Position numbers and translations under genes: made by a program | In this document: positions 53,373 through 62,028 of the stretch, piece after piece | Position numbering within the stretch: position 1 is the first letter of the stretch | Layout of the letters: every line of letters starts with the position of its first letter | DNA from: Cohnella laeviribosi DSM 21336 | GTDB lineage: Bacteria; Bacillota; Bacilli; Paenibacillales; Paenibacillaceae | DNA length: 64,000 nucleotides | NCBI RefSeq assembly: GCF_000378425.1 | Contig: NZ_KB899812.1 | Location: 141,683-205,682 of the forward strand | Direction of reading: 5' to 3' | The notes under the pieces: generated by a model | What the model saw: only the letters and a program-made list of their open reading frames with translations | Databases searched by the model: none | Told to the model about the DNA's origin: nothing

Positions 53373-53389
53373 TTATCAATTATTGATAA
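53373..53389. promoter_or_regulatory. Palindromic operator candidate of the betaine importer
   Basis: TTATCAATTATTGATAA has perfect 8-bp arms around one base and lies just downstream of the importer promoter. A related imperfect repeat (TTGTTAA-4-TTATCAA, 61724-61741) overlaps the lyase operon promoter. Confidence 0.55.
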
Positions 53390-53404
53390 TTTAATTACTT
53401 TTAT

Positions 53405-53433
53405 ATAATAATCAATAAAACCAAGAAAGTCAA
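53405..53433 (-). promoter_or_regulatory. Sigma-A promoter of the betaine importer operon
   Basis: TTGACT (53428-53433), 17 bases, TATTAT (53405-53410) on the minus strand. Confidence 0.75.
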
Positions 53434-53453
53434 TCGGAATTACATCATCTTGG

Positions 53454-54704
53454 TTATGTACGGTTTGCGAGCTTTAGCAACGCGTTCAGCAGCACATTCG
53501 CTCCGGCCGCACAGTCGTCCGGACTGCTCCACTCCGACGGATGATGGCTGATCCCGTCTCGGGAACGCACCAGAATCATCCCGACCTCGCACAAGCCGCG
53601 GATCGCCGCGGCATCATGGCCCGCTCCGCAAACAAGGGCCTGCACGGGAATGCCGGAAGCGCGGCAGCTTTGCTCGATCGCTTCAAGAACGGCCGGACCG
53701 CAGCTTACGGGCGCTTCCTCGTCGAGCACGTCGATGACCGGCTCCAGGCGCCTTCGCTTGCACACCGCATGGATTTCGCCGCACAGATCGCGCTTCATGC
53801 GCTGCAGCGTCGCGGAGTCGTCATGACGCAAATCGACCGTAAACGACGCTTCCCCCGGAATCACGTTGATCGCGCCCGGCGCAAGCGACATCGTGCCGAC
53901 CGTGGCGACCCCTCCGTACCGGAGCGCCGTCCGTTCCGCCGCCAGCAGCGCTTCCGCGGCCGCAGCCGCCGGATCGCGCCGCAGCGCCATCGGCGTCGTC
54001 CCGGCATGATCGGCCCGGCCCTTCAGCGTCACGCGCAGCCAGCAGTGGCCGTAGATGGCGGTCGCCATGCCAATGGGAGCTTGCCTCTCCTCCAGCACCC
54101 GTCCCTGCTCGATGTGAAGCTCCACGTACGCTTTCACCGTTTTCTTTTCGCGCCGCGCGTTGGCAATCCGCTCCGGATCGAGCCCGGCGCGTTCGAACGC
54201 TTCCCGCAGCGTAATGCCGCGGTCATCCGCCGCGTCGAGCCATTCGCCGGTCCACGCGCCCGCCATCGCCCGGCTTCCCAAGTAGCCGACGCCGAAGCGA
54301 ACGCCTTCCTCATCGGTGAAGCAGACGACTTCAAGCGGATGCCGATGCCGGATGCCGCGCTCTTTGACGGTCCGCAGCGCTTCGATGCCGCCGAGCACCC
54401 CGAGCGCTCCGTCGAAGATGCCCGCTTGAACGACCGTGTCGATGTGCGAGCCGGTCATAACCGCAGGCAGCCCGGGCCGGTCGCCCTCCAGACGCCCGAT
54501 CAGGTTGCCCGCCTCGTCCCGGCGAACCGTCAGGCCCGCTTCCTTCATCAAGCCTTCGACGTACGCTCTGGCGGCCATGTCCGGCTCCGTAAGCGACAGC
54601 CGCGTGACGCCGCCTCTTTTATCTTGACCGATTTTGCCAAGAAATTGTAAGGTGCTCCACAGCCGGTCCTTGTTGACTTCGTAAGCGTCCGCCACCGCGT
54701 TCAC
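53454..54704 (-). CDS. M20-family N-carbamoyl-L-amino-acid amidohydrolase, second copy
   Basis: 416 residues. Metal and active-site blocks: GSHIDTVVQAGIFDGALGVL, FTDEEGVRFGVG, LHIEQGRVLEE, GHCWLRVTLKGRADHAGTTP and GAGHDAAAI. These are the carbamoylase/allantoate amidohydrolase pattern (HyuC/AllC). Expected reaction: removal of the carbamoyl group from N-carbamoyl-glutamate or a related acid. The start overlaps the stop of the first copy. Confidence 0.9.
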   Translation of the reverse strand: MNAVADAYEVNKDRLWSTLQFLGKIGQDKRGGVTRLSLTEPDMAARAYVEGLMKEAGLTVRRDEAGNLIGRLEGDRPGLPAVMTGSHIDTVVQAGIFDGALGVLGGIEALRTVKERGIRHRHPLEVVCFTDEEGVRFGVGYLGSRAMAGAWTGEWLDAADDRGITLREAFERAGLDPERIANARREKKTVKAYVELHIEQGRVLEERQAPIGMATAIYGHCWLRVTLKGRADHAGTTPMALRRDPAAAAAEALLAAERTALRYGGVATVGTMSLAPGAINVIPGEASFTVDLRHDDSATLQRMKRDLCGEIHAVCKRRRLEPVIDVLDEEAPVSCGPAVLEAIEQSCRASGIPVQALVCGAGHDAAAIRGLCEVGMILVRSRDGISHHPSEWSSPDDCAAGANVLLNALLKLANRT

Positions 54705-55981
54705 GCCTCCCCGCCCGGCGCGGGATCGTCGTCAAAGGACAATACCGCCCGCGCCAGCGCTTCCACGCCGGCCGCAACGTCCTCGAAATCGGTCCATTCC
54801 TCGGGACAATGGCTCCTTCCGCCGCGGCTCGGGACGAAGATCATGCCGATCGGGGCGATTTTCGCGATTTGATTCGCATCGTGCCCCGCTCCGCTCGGCA
54901 GCATCGCCGTCGGCGCGACGCTAGCGCAGGCTTCGTAAATGCGCTCCTTGACCTTCGGCTCCACCGGAATCGCCTCCGATTTCGAGAGCGGCTCCAATCG
55001 GAGGTCTAATCCTCTCGCAGCGGCGATCCGCGAAGCTTCCTCGGCGAAAGCGCGGTAAATCTCCTCGCATACGCTCGTATCCAGCGAGCGGATTTCCATA
55101 TCGAAGACGACCGTGCCCGGCACGACGTTCGAAGCGTTCGGCTCGTTGGTCAGCTTTCCGATCGTGCCGACGACATCCGCCGCGTACGTTTGCCGGCAAA
55201 GCCGCTCGAACGCGAGCCCTATTTCGCAAAAGCCGGCGAGCGCGTCGCGGCGCATGCTCATCGGCGTCGTGCCGGCGTGGTTCGGCTCTCCCGCAATCGT
55301 CGCGCGATAGCGGTGGATGCCGACGATGCCCAGGACGACGCCGAGCTTATGGCCGGTCTGCTCCAGCACCGGTCCCTGCTCGATGTGCAGCTCGAGGTAA
55401 ACCGCCGCGCTGCCGGGCTTTCGCGCCTGAACCGCCAGCTTCTCGGGCGAGCCGCCCTGCCGCGCGATCGCTTCCCGCAGCGTAAGCCCGGACGCGTCCG
55501 TCCGCTCCAGCATCTCGTCCGGCAAATTGCCGACCATGCCCCGGCTGCCGACCGTCGAAATGCCGAACTCGCTCGGCTCCTCCGCCGTGAAGTCGACGAC
55601 TTCGAGCGGGTGCCGCAGCGCAATGCCGTTCTCCTTGAGCAGCCGCGCAATTTCGATGCCGGCCAGCACGCCGATAATGCCGTCAAAGCGGCCGCCTCCG
55701 GTTACGGTATCGGTATGCGAGCCGATCATGATGGGCGGGAGGCTCGGATCGCTGCCCGGCAGCAAGCCGATCAGGTTGGACGCCGCGTCCACACGCACCG
55801 TGAGGCCGGCTTCCCGCATACGCTCCGCAAGCCAGTCGCGGCTGCGGTCATACCAAACGGTGAACGGCCTTCGGGTCCAGCCGGGCTTCGTCTCGTCGAC
55901 GAAGCCCGACAGCGCTTCGATGTCCGAACGCAACCGGTCGGTGTCAGGCTTCAGCCTTGTCGCGCGATTTCCCACATCCAC
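54701..55981 (-). CDS. M20-family N-carbamoyl-L-amino-acid amidohydrolase, first copy
   Basis: 426 residues. The same motifs recur (GSHTDTVTGGGRFDGIIGVL, DFTAEEPSEFG, LHIEQGPVLEQ, GEPNHAGTTPMSM, GAGHDANQIAKIAP), but the protein is clearly diverged from the second copy. EEPSEFG in place of DEEGVRFG suggests a different acid substrate. It sits 20 bases after the hydantoinase gene, as expected for the next step. Confidence 0.9.
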   Translation of the reverse strand: MDVGNRATRLKPDTDRLRSDIEALSGFVDETKPGWTRRPFTVWYDRSRDWLAERMREAGLTVRVDAASNLIGLLPGSDPSLPPIMIGSHTDTVTGGGRFDGIIGVLAGIEIARLLKENGIALRHPLEVVDFTAEEPSEFGISTVGSRGMVGNLPDEMLERTDASGLTLREAIARQGGSPEKLAVQARKPGSAAVYLELHIEQGPVLEQTGHKLGVVLGIVGIHRYRATIAGEPNHAGTTPMSMRRDALAGFCEIGLAFERLCRQTYAADVVGTIGKLTNEPNASNVVPGTVVFDMEIRSLDTSVCEEIYRAFAEEASRIAAARGLDLRLEPLSKSEAIPVEPKVKERIYEACASVAPTAMLPSGAGHDANQIAKIAPIGMIFVPSRGGRSHCPEEWTDFEDVAAGVEALARAVLSFDDDPAPGGEA

Positions 55982-56001
55982 AAGTGGCCACTCCTTCCCG
56001 C

Positions 56002-57363
56002 TTATCGGTTATGCGCCGCGGGCACGAACCGGCCGTGGCCGGCTTCGCCGATGACATCGCCGTCATAGACGAGCGTGCCGCGCACGAACGTATGCGTCAC
56101 TTTGCCGCGCATCGCCATGCCGTCATACGGGCTCCATCCGGCGCTGGACTGCAGCTTGCGCTCGTCCATCACCCAGCTTGCGTCCGGGTCCAGCACGACC
56201 AGATCGGCATCGTAGCCGACGCCGATTTTGCCCTTGCGGTGGCCGAGTCCGAATACGGTAGCCGGATTCTCGCACAGCAGCCGCACGAGCTCCGTTATCG
56301 CGAGTCTGCCTTTCGCCACGCCTTCGCTGTAGACGACCGGCAGCAAATGCTCGACGCCCGGAGCGCCCGATGCGTTGCTGAAAATGTCGTCGTGCGTTTT
56401 CCGCTCGAGCAGCCACGGAGCATGGTCGGACGTAATCATATCGATCGCGCCCTTGCGCGCCAGCTCCCACAGCCCCTCGACGTCTTCCCTGGAGCGAAGC
56501 GGCGGATTAATCTTGCCTTTGCCCTTAAGCCGCGGCATATCTTCCTCGCTCAACGTCAAATAATGCGTGCACGTCTCGGCCGTAATGCGTGCGCCTTGCG
56601 ACCGGAAATAGTCGGCCAGGTGAAAAATCCGCGGATACGTGCAGTGGTAAAGATGCAGCTTAACCCCCGTCTCGTAGGCGAGCTCCATGGCGGTCAGCGC
56701 CGCCGTCGATTCGCTTACCTTCGGCCGGCTCCAGCCGTGCGCTCGCGGATCGCTGCCCAACGATTTATACTTCTCGATATACCTGCGCACAATTTCGTCC
56801 GTTTCCGCATGGACGCCGACCGGACAGCCCGTCTCCGCGATAACCGCGAACGAATCGAGCAGTTGGCCGTCGTCGATGCGCGGAAAGCGGAACGAGTCGG
56901 TATTGAACATCGACACCTTGAACCCGCAGGCGCCGGCTTCCGCTAGCCGGTGTATATCGTCATAGCCGTCCTGCTTGTGAATCGTGGCGAGCATCGCCAC
57001 ATCGACGATCGACTCGCGCTCGAGCCGCGCCCGTTTTTCTTCGAACAAATCCGGCGTGCAGATCATGCCCGTCGCGTCGTAGGGCATCTCGATGATTGTC
57101 GTCACCCCGCCGGCCGCAGCCGCCCGGCTCGCCGTGTAAAACCCTTCGTCAAGCGAGCTGTAGCAATGCACATGCGCGTCGACGGCGCCCGGGAGGACGA
57201 ACTGTCCTTCCGCGCGCACGATCCGCTTCGCCGATTCCGTCACGCTGCCTTTGGCGCCGATCTTGACGATTTTTCCGTCCGTTGCCGCAACCGCGCCGTC
57301 ATACAAAATGCCTTCCGGCAGCACGATGTCGCCGTATACGATCAAGTCATATACGTCACTCAT
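56002..57363 (-). CDS. Dihydropyrimidinase/hydantoinase-family amidohydrolase
   Basis: 453 residues. Metal ligands of the cyclic amidohydrolase barrel are present: DAHVHC, GFKVS (carboxylated Lys), VHAETDE, LYHCTYP and TSDHAPW. The family includes hydantoinases and allantoinases. Between the DUF917/lyase genes and two carbamoylases, it fits opening of hydantoin-5-propionate to N-carbamoyl-glutamate. Its ATG overlaps the end of the lyase gene by 8 bases. Confidence 0.9.
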   Translation of the reverse strand: MSDVYDLIVYGDIVLPEGILYDGAVAATDGKIVKIGAKGSVTESAKRIVRAEGQFVLPGAVDAHVHCYSSLDEGFYTASRAAAAGGVTTIIEMPYDATGMICTPDLFEEKRARLERESIVDVAMLATIHKQDGYDDIHRLAEAGACGFKVSMFNTDSFRFPRIDDGQLLDSFAVIAETGCPVGVHAETDEIVRRYIEKYKSLGSDPRAHGWSRPKVSESTAALTAMELAYETGVKLHLYHCTYPRIFHLADYFRSQGARITAETCTHYLTLSEEDMPRLKGKGKINPPLRSREDVEGLWELARKGAIDMITSDHAPWLLERKTHDDIFSNASGAPGVEHLLPVVYSEGVAKGRLAITELVRLLCENPATVFGLGHRKGKIGVGYDADLVVLDPDASWVMDERKLQSSAGWSPYDGMAMRGKVTHTFVRGTLVYDGDVIGEAGHGRFVPAAHNR

Positions 57364-58882
57364 TCGCCGCCATTCCTCCTTTCGTCCGCTTCAGCAGCTC
57401 CGAGCTAGCAAGCAGCTTGTACACGGCTTGAATGTCGGGAGTCAGAAAACGGTCCTGCGACAGCACCGGCACCACGGAACGAATGGCCGCATAAGCCTCC
57501 CGGGTGCCTTGTCCGAGCCGGACCGCCTCCCGCAAATCAATCGCCTGCGCCGCATGCATCGCTTCCATGCTCAGGATGTAATATAAACGATCGATGATTT
57601 CCGCTGTCTTGCGAACGACGAGCGGCGTATTGTTCGCGTGATCCTCCATGTCGCCCGAAAGGGAAAAATAATCGGCCGATACCGGATTGGACAAATGGCG
57701 GATTTCCGCATCGAGCGACGTGAACGTTTTTTGAATCGTCCCATACGCGATCGCCGACGCCGGGTCCGGAGACAAAAACCTCGGCAGCCCGGTAAATTGC
57801 GGCGTTCCGAGCTTGATGGCCCGGTAGCACGATATTTTCGAGACATGGCTCAGCGCAATGCCGAGCATTTCAAAAGCGAGCGTCCATGAAGTCACATCGA
57901 AGTTCGACGACGGGACGATTCGCTGCTCGTCCGCAAGCAGGCACGGGTTGTCGTCCGAGCTGTTGAGCTGAACGAGCAGCAGCTTGCGCGCATAGGCGAG
58001 CGAGTCGCGGGCGGCGCCATGCACATGGCAGGCGGAGCGAAAGCTGAGCGGATCCTGGATTTTGCTTGACGTATCCAGCTCCGGCAGGTCGCCGCCCGCA
58101 AGCAAGCTGCGGACGAACGCCGCGCTTTCGGCGGCTCCCTCGTAGGGCCTTAGCCGATACGCGGCTTCATCCAGCGGGCTGATGCAGCCCCGGATCGCTT
58201 CGAGCGACAAGGCGAATACGATGTCCGCCGTCTCGAGCAGCCTTGCGGCTTCCCCGAGCACAAGCGCGCCGAGGCCGGCCGACAGCGCGTTCGAGCTGAC
58301 GATGGCCAGCCCGTCCTTCGGCCCCAGCTTGAGCGGAGCGAGGCCGGCCCGCCGCAGCGCATCGGAGGCAGGCACCGTCGCGCCTTTGTAGATCACGTCG
58401 CCTTCGCCGATCATGGCGAGTCCGATATGGGACAAGACGGTAATGTCCGCCGCGCCGACCGACCCTCTAAGCGGCAGCACGGGATGAATGCCGGCGTTCA
58501 AGAAATCGCGGTACATGTTCACGACCTGCGGATGCACGCCGGTGGCGCCCAGCAGCAGCGTATTCAGCCGCGCCGCGAGCACCGCTCTCGCCTGCTCTTC
58601 CGTAGCCGCCGGCTCGATCCCCGCGGAGTGCGAGTAGATGAGGTTTCGGTTGTAGTTCTCAAAAAAATCGCTGCTGATTTCCCGGTCTTTGTTAATGCCG
58701 ACGCCGCGGTTGAATCCATAGATCGGAATGCCCTTTGCGGCCAGCTCATGCAGCACGAGGTGCGCTTTCTCCACGCGGGCGACCGCTTCCGGAGCGAGCT
58801 CCACCTTATATCGGCGCAGGGCGATTTGCTCGAGCGCCTCGATCGTCAGCGATCGGCCGTCGAGCCGTACCGTTCCGCTCAT
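57356..58882 (-). CDS. Histidine ammonia-lyase-family protein without the MIO triad (probable ergothionase)
   Basis: 508 residues, the length of HutH. Fold markers persist: IYGFNRGVG, QDPLSFRSACHVHG, QLNSSDDNPCLL, GDMEDHANNTPLVV. The Ala-Ser-Gly that cyclises to the MIO cofactor is missing; the site reads GSVGAADITVLSH (residues 140-152) instead of GSVGASGDL. Without MIO it should not release ammonia from histidine. An elimination with a good leaving group (trimethylamine from ergothioneine) needs no MIO, which suits the betaine importer nearby. Confidence 0.85.
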   Translation of the reverse strand: MSGTVRLDGRSLTIEALEQIALRRYKVELAPEAVARVEKAHLVLHELAAKGIPIYGFNRGVGINKDREISSDFFENYNRNLIYSHSAGIEPAATEEQARAVLAARLNTLLLGATGVHPQVVNMYRDFLNAGIHPVLPLRGSVGAADITVLSHIGLAMIGEGDVIYKGATVPASDALRRAGLAPLKLGPKDGLAIVSSNALSAGLGALVLGEAARLLETADIVFALSLEAIRGCISPLDEAAYRLRPYEGAAESAAFVRSLLAGGDLPELDTSSKIQDPLSFRSACHVHGAARDSLAYARKLLLVQLNSSDDNPCLLADEQRIVPSSNFDVTSWTLAFEMLGIALSHVSKISCYRAIKLGTPQFTGLPRFLSPDPASAIAYGTIQKTFTSLDAEIRHLSNPVSADYFSLSGDMEDHANNTPLVVRKTAEIIDRLYYILSMEAMHAAQAIDLREAVRLGQGTREAYAAIRSVVPVLSQDRFLTPDIQAVYKLLASSELLKRTKGGMAANE

Positions 58883-58915
58883 GTCCTCACCTTCTTCCTT
58901 CGCCGCGTTCGCCGA

Positions 58916-60016
58916 TCAGGAAGAAATACCCTTCAGCGCATAGTCCGCAAGCGGAATGCCCAGCGCCTTCTCCACTTCGGGATAGACGGTCGGGTCCTTC
59001 ACGCTCGAGCTGAGCGGCACGTATCGCTTATCGATCATAAACAGCGCGATTTCCATGCCTTCCTTGACGCCGCCGACGCTGATCGGAAGCCCGGTTGCGG
59101 TATCGAAGGTCGTAATGACGTCCGGATACGTGGTCAGCCGCTTTCCGTCGGCATCGTCAACCGCCATATATTCGTTCATGACGTGCAGCGTCAGCGCGCG
59201 GCCCGTGCCGTCGTCCATCGTGATCGTACCGATGTCGAATGCGCCGGAATAATGCACGTCCTTCTTCAGCACCTTGCCCCTGCCGATAAAACGGCCGTTC
59301 GTCTTGCGGCACACCGTTTCCATGATCGCTTCCGCGCCCTTCGGCTCCGCTTCGATCATCGCGTATCCGAGATCCAGCGCGATGGAAACGCCGCCGATAG
59401 CGGCATGCTGCTTGACATAAGACGCCGGGATCGGATGGCGGGCCGAGGCGATGAAGCCGCCGGACATGTCGGACGCCGTCCGCAAAATGTTGGACGTCTT
59501 CGCCGGCGTACCCTTCACGACCAGCTCCAAATAAGAGCCGGTGTCTCTCCGGCCGCCGACGACGACCTGAATCGTTTCGTAGTCGGTGCGCGCGGCGAGC
59601 CCCATCGAGCCCATCTTGCCGGTCGGGTGCGCACGGATGTCGCCGGTCGCGTCGACGACGACAAGACCGAGCGCAGCGGCCGGCAGCCAGCCGTTGATCG
59701 TGCTGGACATCCCGTTCTGCGGCGTCATGACGCCGACGACTTTGCCATCGTAATGGTCCATCAGCAGTTGCACCGCTTTGATATAATCGACGCCCCACAT
59801 TTCCCAGTCGTTGCCCGCAGGAGCTCCGATCGCCGTCGCCGTCACGATAATCGCGTCGTCGGGCAGCTCATCCACCGAAACAAGCTTCGGCCTGCCGATA
59901 CTGACGGCCGCGCCGCCGATTTCAAGGCCGTGGTCAACCCATCCTCCGCCGCCGCAAGCAAACACGGCGCCGCCGCGAACGGCGGCCTTTACATCTGCCA
60001 TTGTCAAAACTCGCAT
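58916..60016 (-). CDS. DUF917 / S-methyl-thiohydantoin desulfurase-family protein
   Basis: 366 residues. Typical N-terminal glycine loop (GGAVFACGGGGWVDHG), VTATAIGAP, ATGDIRAHPTGKMGS and a C-terminal beta-rich half (FDIGTITMDDG). The DUF917 family is associated with desulfuration of thiohydantoins. In this operon it fits conversion of thiohydantoin-5-propionate to hydantoin-5-propionate. It sits between the lyase and hydratase genes. Exact substrate is inference. Confidence 0.85.
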   Translation of the reverse strand: MRVLTMADVKAAVRGGAVFACGGGGWVDHGLEIGGAAVSIGRPKLVSVDELPDDAIIVTATAIGAPAGNDWEMWGVDYIKAVQLLMDHYDGKVVGVMTPQNGMSSTINGWLPAAALGLVVVDATGDIRAHPTGKMGSMGLAARTDYETIQVVVGGRRDTGSYLELVVKGTPAKTSNILRTASDMSGGFIASARHPIPASYVKQHAAIGGVSIALDLGYAMIEAEPKGAEAIMETVCRKTNGRFIGRGKVLKKDVHYSGAFDIGTITMDDGTGRALTLHVMNEYMAVDDADGKRLTTYPDVITTFDTATGLPISVGGVKEGMEIALFMIDKRYVPLSSSVKDPTVYPEVEKALGIPLADYALKGISS

Positions 60017-60040
60017 CTCGTTCCCTCTCCCTCCGTATTT

Positions 60041-61678
60041 TCAGACGTTTACCCTGCGAATCCCTTTTTTCGCAATCTCGTCGAACGACTCCTCGTACCC
60101 GGCATCCGCATACCGCAGCACGCCGAGGCCGGTGTCGTTGTTCAGCGTCGTCTCCAGCCTGATATCGCTGTCCCGCGAACCGTCGGCGACGATCGTCACC
60201 CCGGCGCTCGTCATATATCCGGTGTACCCGCCGCCGCCGGAGTGGATCGCCACAAGATCGGCCATCGACGAGCAGTTCAGCATGGCGTTCAGCAGCGGCC
60301 AGTCGGAGATCGCATCGCTGCCGTCCTTCATGTTTTCGGTCATGATGTTCGGATGGGCCATGGACGCCGCGTCCAAATGGTCGCGGGAGAAAGCGACCGG
60401 CCCTTTGAGCTTCCCTTCGCGCACCATCGCGTTAACCGCAAGCGCAAGCTTCGTCCGGTCTCCGTGGCCGAACCAGCCGATCCGCGCCGGCAGTCCCTCT
60501 ACGGGCACATATTGGCTTGCGAGGCGAATCCAGTTGGTCGCGATGTCGTTGTCGCGGAAGTGCTCCAGGATGTACGCGTCGATCGTCCGGATGTCCTCCG
60601 GATCGCCGCTCAGCGCCACCCAGCGGAATGGTCCGATGGCGCGCGCGAACAGCGGCCGCAGGAAGCCTTCCGTAAAGACGACGATGTCGAACGCGTCCTT
60701 CACGCCGTATTGCGCCGCATGGGTGCGGATGTTGTTGCCGTTGTCGAACACGATCGCCCCCCGCCGCTGAAACTCCAGCATCGCTTCCACCTCGCGGGCG
60801 ATCGAAGCGCCGGCGTCCGCCTTCAGCTTGTCCGGATCCTTCTTCCGCATCTCCGCCACGCGCTCGAGGCTGTAGCCGGAAGGCACATAGCCGTACACCA
60901 GATCGTGCGCCGACGTCTGGTCCGTCACGATATCCGGCACGATGCCGCGTCTAAGCAGCTCCGGATACACATCGGCTGCGTTGCCGAGCAGCCCGACGGA
61001 CAAGCTCTTGCGGCTTGCGACCGCCTCCCGGATCCATGCGAGCGCCTCGTCCAGATCGGCCGTTTTTCTCTGCAGATAGCCGACCTTGATGCGCTTGTCG
61101 ATGCGCTCCTCCGACACCTCCACGCACAGGATGGCCGCATTCGCCATCGTGCCCGCCAGCGGCTGCGCGCCGCCCATTCCGCCCAGTCCGGCGGTCAGGA
61201 TGAATCTGCCGGCCAGATCGCCGCCGAAATGCATGCGCGCAATCGATTGAAAGATTTCGTACGTGCCTTGAATGACGCCCTGAGAGCCTATGTATTGCCA
61301 GGCCGCGGCCGTCAATCCGCCCCAAACAATCAGGCCTAGCTCCTGATATTTATAGAAGTTTTCGCTCGTCGCCCATTTACCGACGATATTGCAATTCGCC
61401 ATGATGACCATCGGGGCGAATCGATGCGTCCGCATGACGCCGATCGGCTTCCCGGACTGAATGACAAGCGTTTCGTCCTCTTCGAGCGACTTCAACGTAT
61501 CAACGATCGCATGATAGGCGTCCCAGTTGCGGGCGGCTTTCGCCAAAGCGGCGTAAACGGTAAGCTCCTGTTGGTTTTCGCCGTTCTCGAGTACATTTTC
61601 CAGCATGCGAAGCAGCGCTTCCTGTCTCCAGCCTTTGCAGCGAAGCTGCGTCCCTCTGGCAGCCGTAATTCGATCCAC
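60041..61678 (-). CDS. Urocanate hydratase-family protein (probable thiourocanate hydratase)
   Basis: 545 residues from GTG, 9 bases after AGGAGG. NAD-binding LTAGLGGMGGAQPLAGTM, VTDQTSAHDLVYGYVPSGY and WVALSGDPEDI are HutU-like. Active-site positions differ: the usual ARICWLGYGER reads ARIGWFGHGDR (the catalytic-site Cys is Gly at 401), and the usual HHGGGVGMGYSQHAG reads HSGGGGYTGYMTSAG (about 479-493). Water addition to a changed imidazole such as thiourocanate is likely. First gene of the operon. Confidence 0.87.
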   Translation of the reverse strand: MDRITAARGTQLRCKGWRQEALLRMLENVLENGENQQELTVYAALAKAARNWDAYHAIVDTLKSLEEDETLVIQSGKPIGVMRTHRFAPMVIMANCNIVGKWATSENFYKYQELGLIVWGGLTAAAWQYIGSQGVIQGTYEIFQSIARMHFGGDLAGRFILTAGLGGMGGAQPLAGTMANAAILCVEVSEERIDKRIKVGYLQRKTADLDEALAWIREAVASRKSLSVGLLGNAADVYPELLRRGIVPDIVTDQTSAHDLVYGYVPSGYSLERVAEMRKKDPDKLKADAGASIAREVEAMLEFQRRGAIVFDNGNNIRTHAAQYGVKDAFDIVVFTEGFLRPLFARAIGPFRWVALSGDPEDIRTIDAYILEHFRDNDIATNWIRLASQYVPVEGLPARIGWFGHGDRTKLALAVNAMVREGKLKGPVAFSRDHLDAASMAHPNIMTENMKDGSDAISDWPLLNAMLNCSSMADLVAIHSGGGGYTGYMTSAGVTIVADGSRDSDIRLETTLNNDTGLGVLRYADAGYEESFDEIAKKGIRRVNV

Positions 61679-61731
61679 CGATCCCGCCCTCCTAATTATC
61701 ATATTTCAATAAGTAATTTCTATTTGTTAAT

Positions 61732-61760
61732 AAATTATCAAAGAACGCCAGTACCGTCAA
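61732..61760 (-). promoter_or_regulatory. Sigma-A promoter of the lyase/hydantoinase operon
   Basis: TTGACG (61755-61760), 17 bases, TAATTT (61732-61737) on the minus strand, with an inverted repeat (61724-61741) across the -10. Confidence 0.65.
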
Positions 61761-61941
61761 TACAAACCGACATAATGGTGTTATTTTAAGTAACATTTTC
61801 GGAATTGTAGAGTATAGAACCGTCGAGCCGCCGATTTTCCTGCTTAAGCCGATTTGTGTTTGAGGATTAGCGTATCCTCCATGTTCTTCCTTCATTCGTC
61901 CATTCTTCGTCTATTCGTCCCTTTACAGCCGCCCCGCGCAA
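61761..61941. other. Spacer between the lyase operon and the methyltransferase remnant
   Basis: About 180 bases with no gene. The plus-strand frame at 61854-62048 is low-complexity and spans a terminator, so I do not count it. Confidence 0.4.
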
Positions 61942-61972
61942 CCAAAAAAAACCGACCCTCGGGAAGGCCGGT
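61942..61972 (-). terminator. Rho-independent terminator
   Basis: ACCGGCC pairs with GGTCGGT (61966-61972 with 61951-61957, one G-T pair), followed by T7 with further T-rich sequence on the minus strand. Confidence 0.75.
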
Positions 61973-62028
61973 CCGGTTGCTCACGAAATCGATTTTTCGG
62001 CATGCTTGGGAATGGAATGAAAAAAAAT

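Noticed and set aside
54701..55981. Allantoate amidohydrolase of a purine (allantoin) pathway
   Set aside because: A hydantoinase/carbamoylase pair also occurs in allantoin use, but no ureidoglycolate, uricase or pucR genes are present and the lyase and DUF917 genes share the operon.
58427..61339. 970-codon open frame on the plus strand
   Set aside because: It is antisense to the lyase, DUF917 and urocanase-like genes. High GC removes stops from the opposite strand; the translation is Arg/His-rich with no domain.
49297..61760. Classical hut (histidine utilisation) operon
   Set aside because: hutI and hutG are missing, the lyase has no MIO triad and the urocanase site is altered; DUF917 and hydantoinase do not belong to that route.
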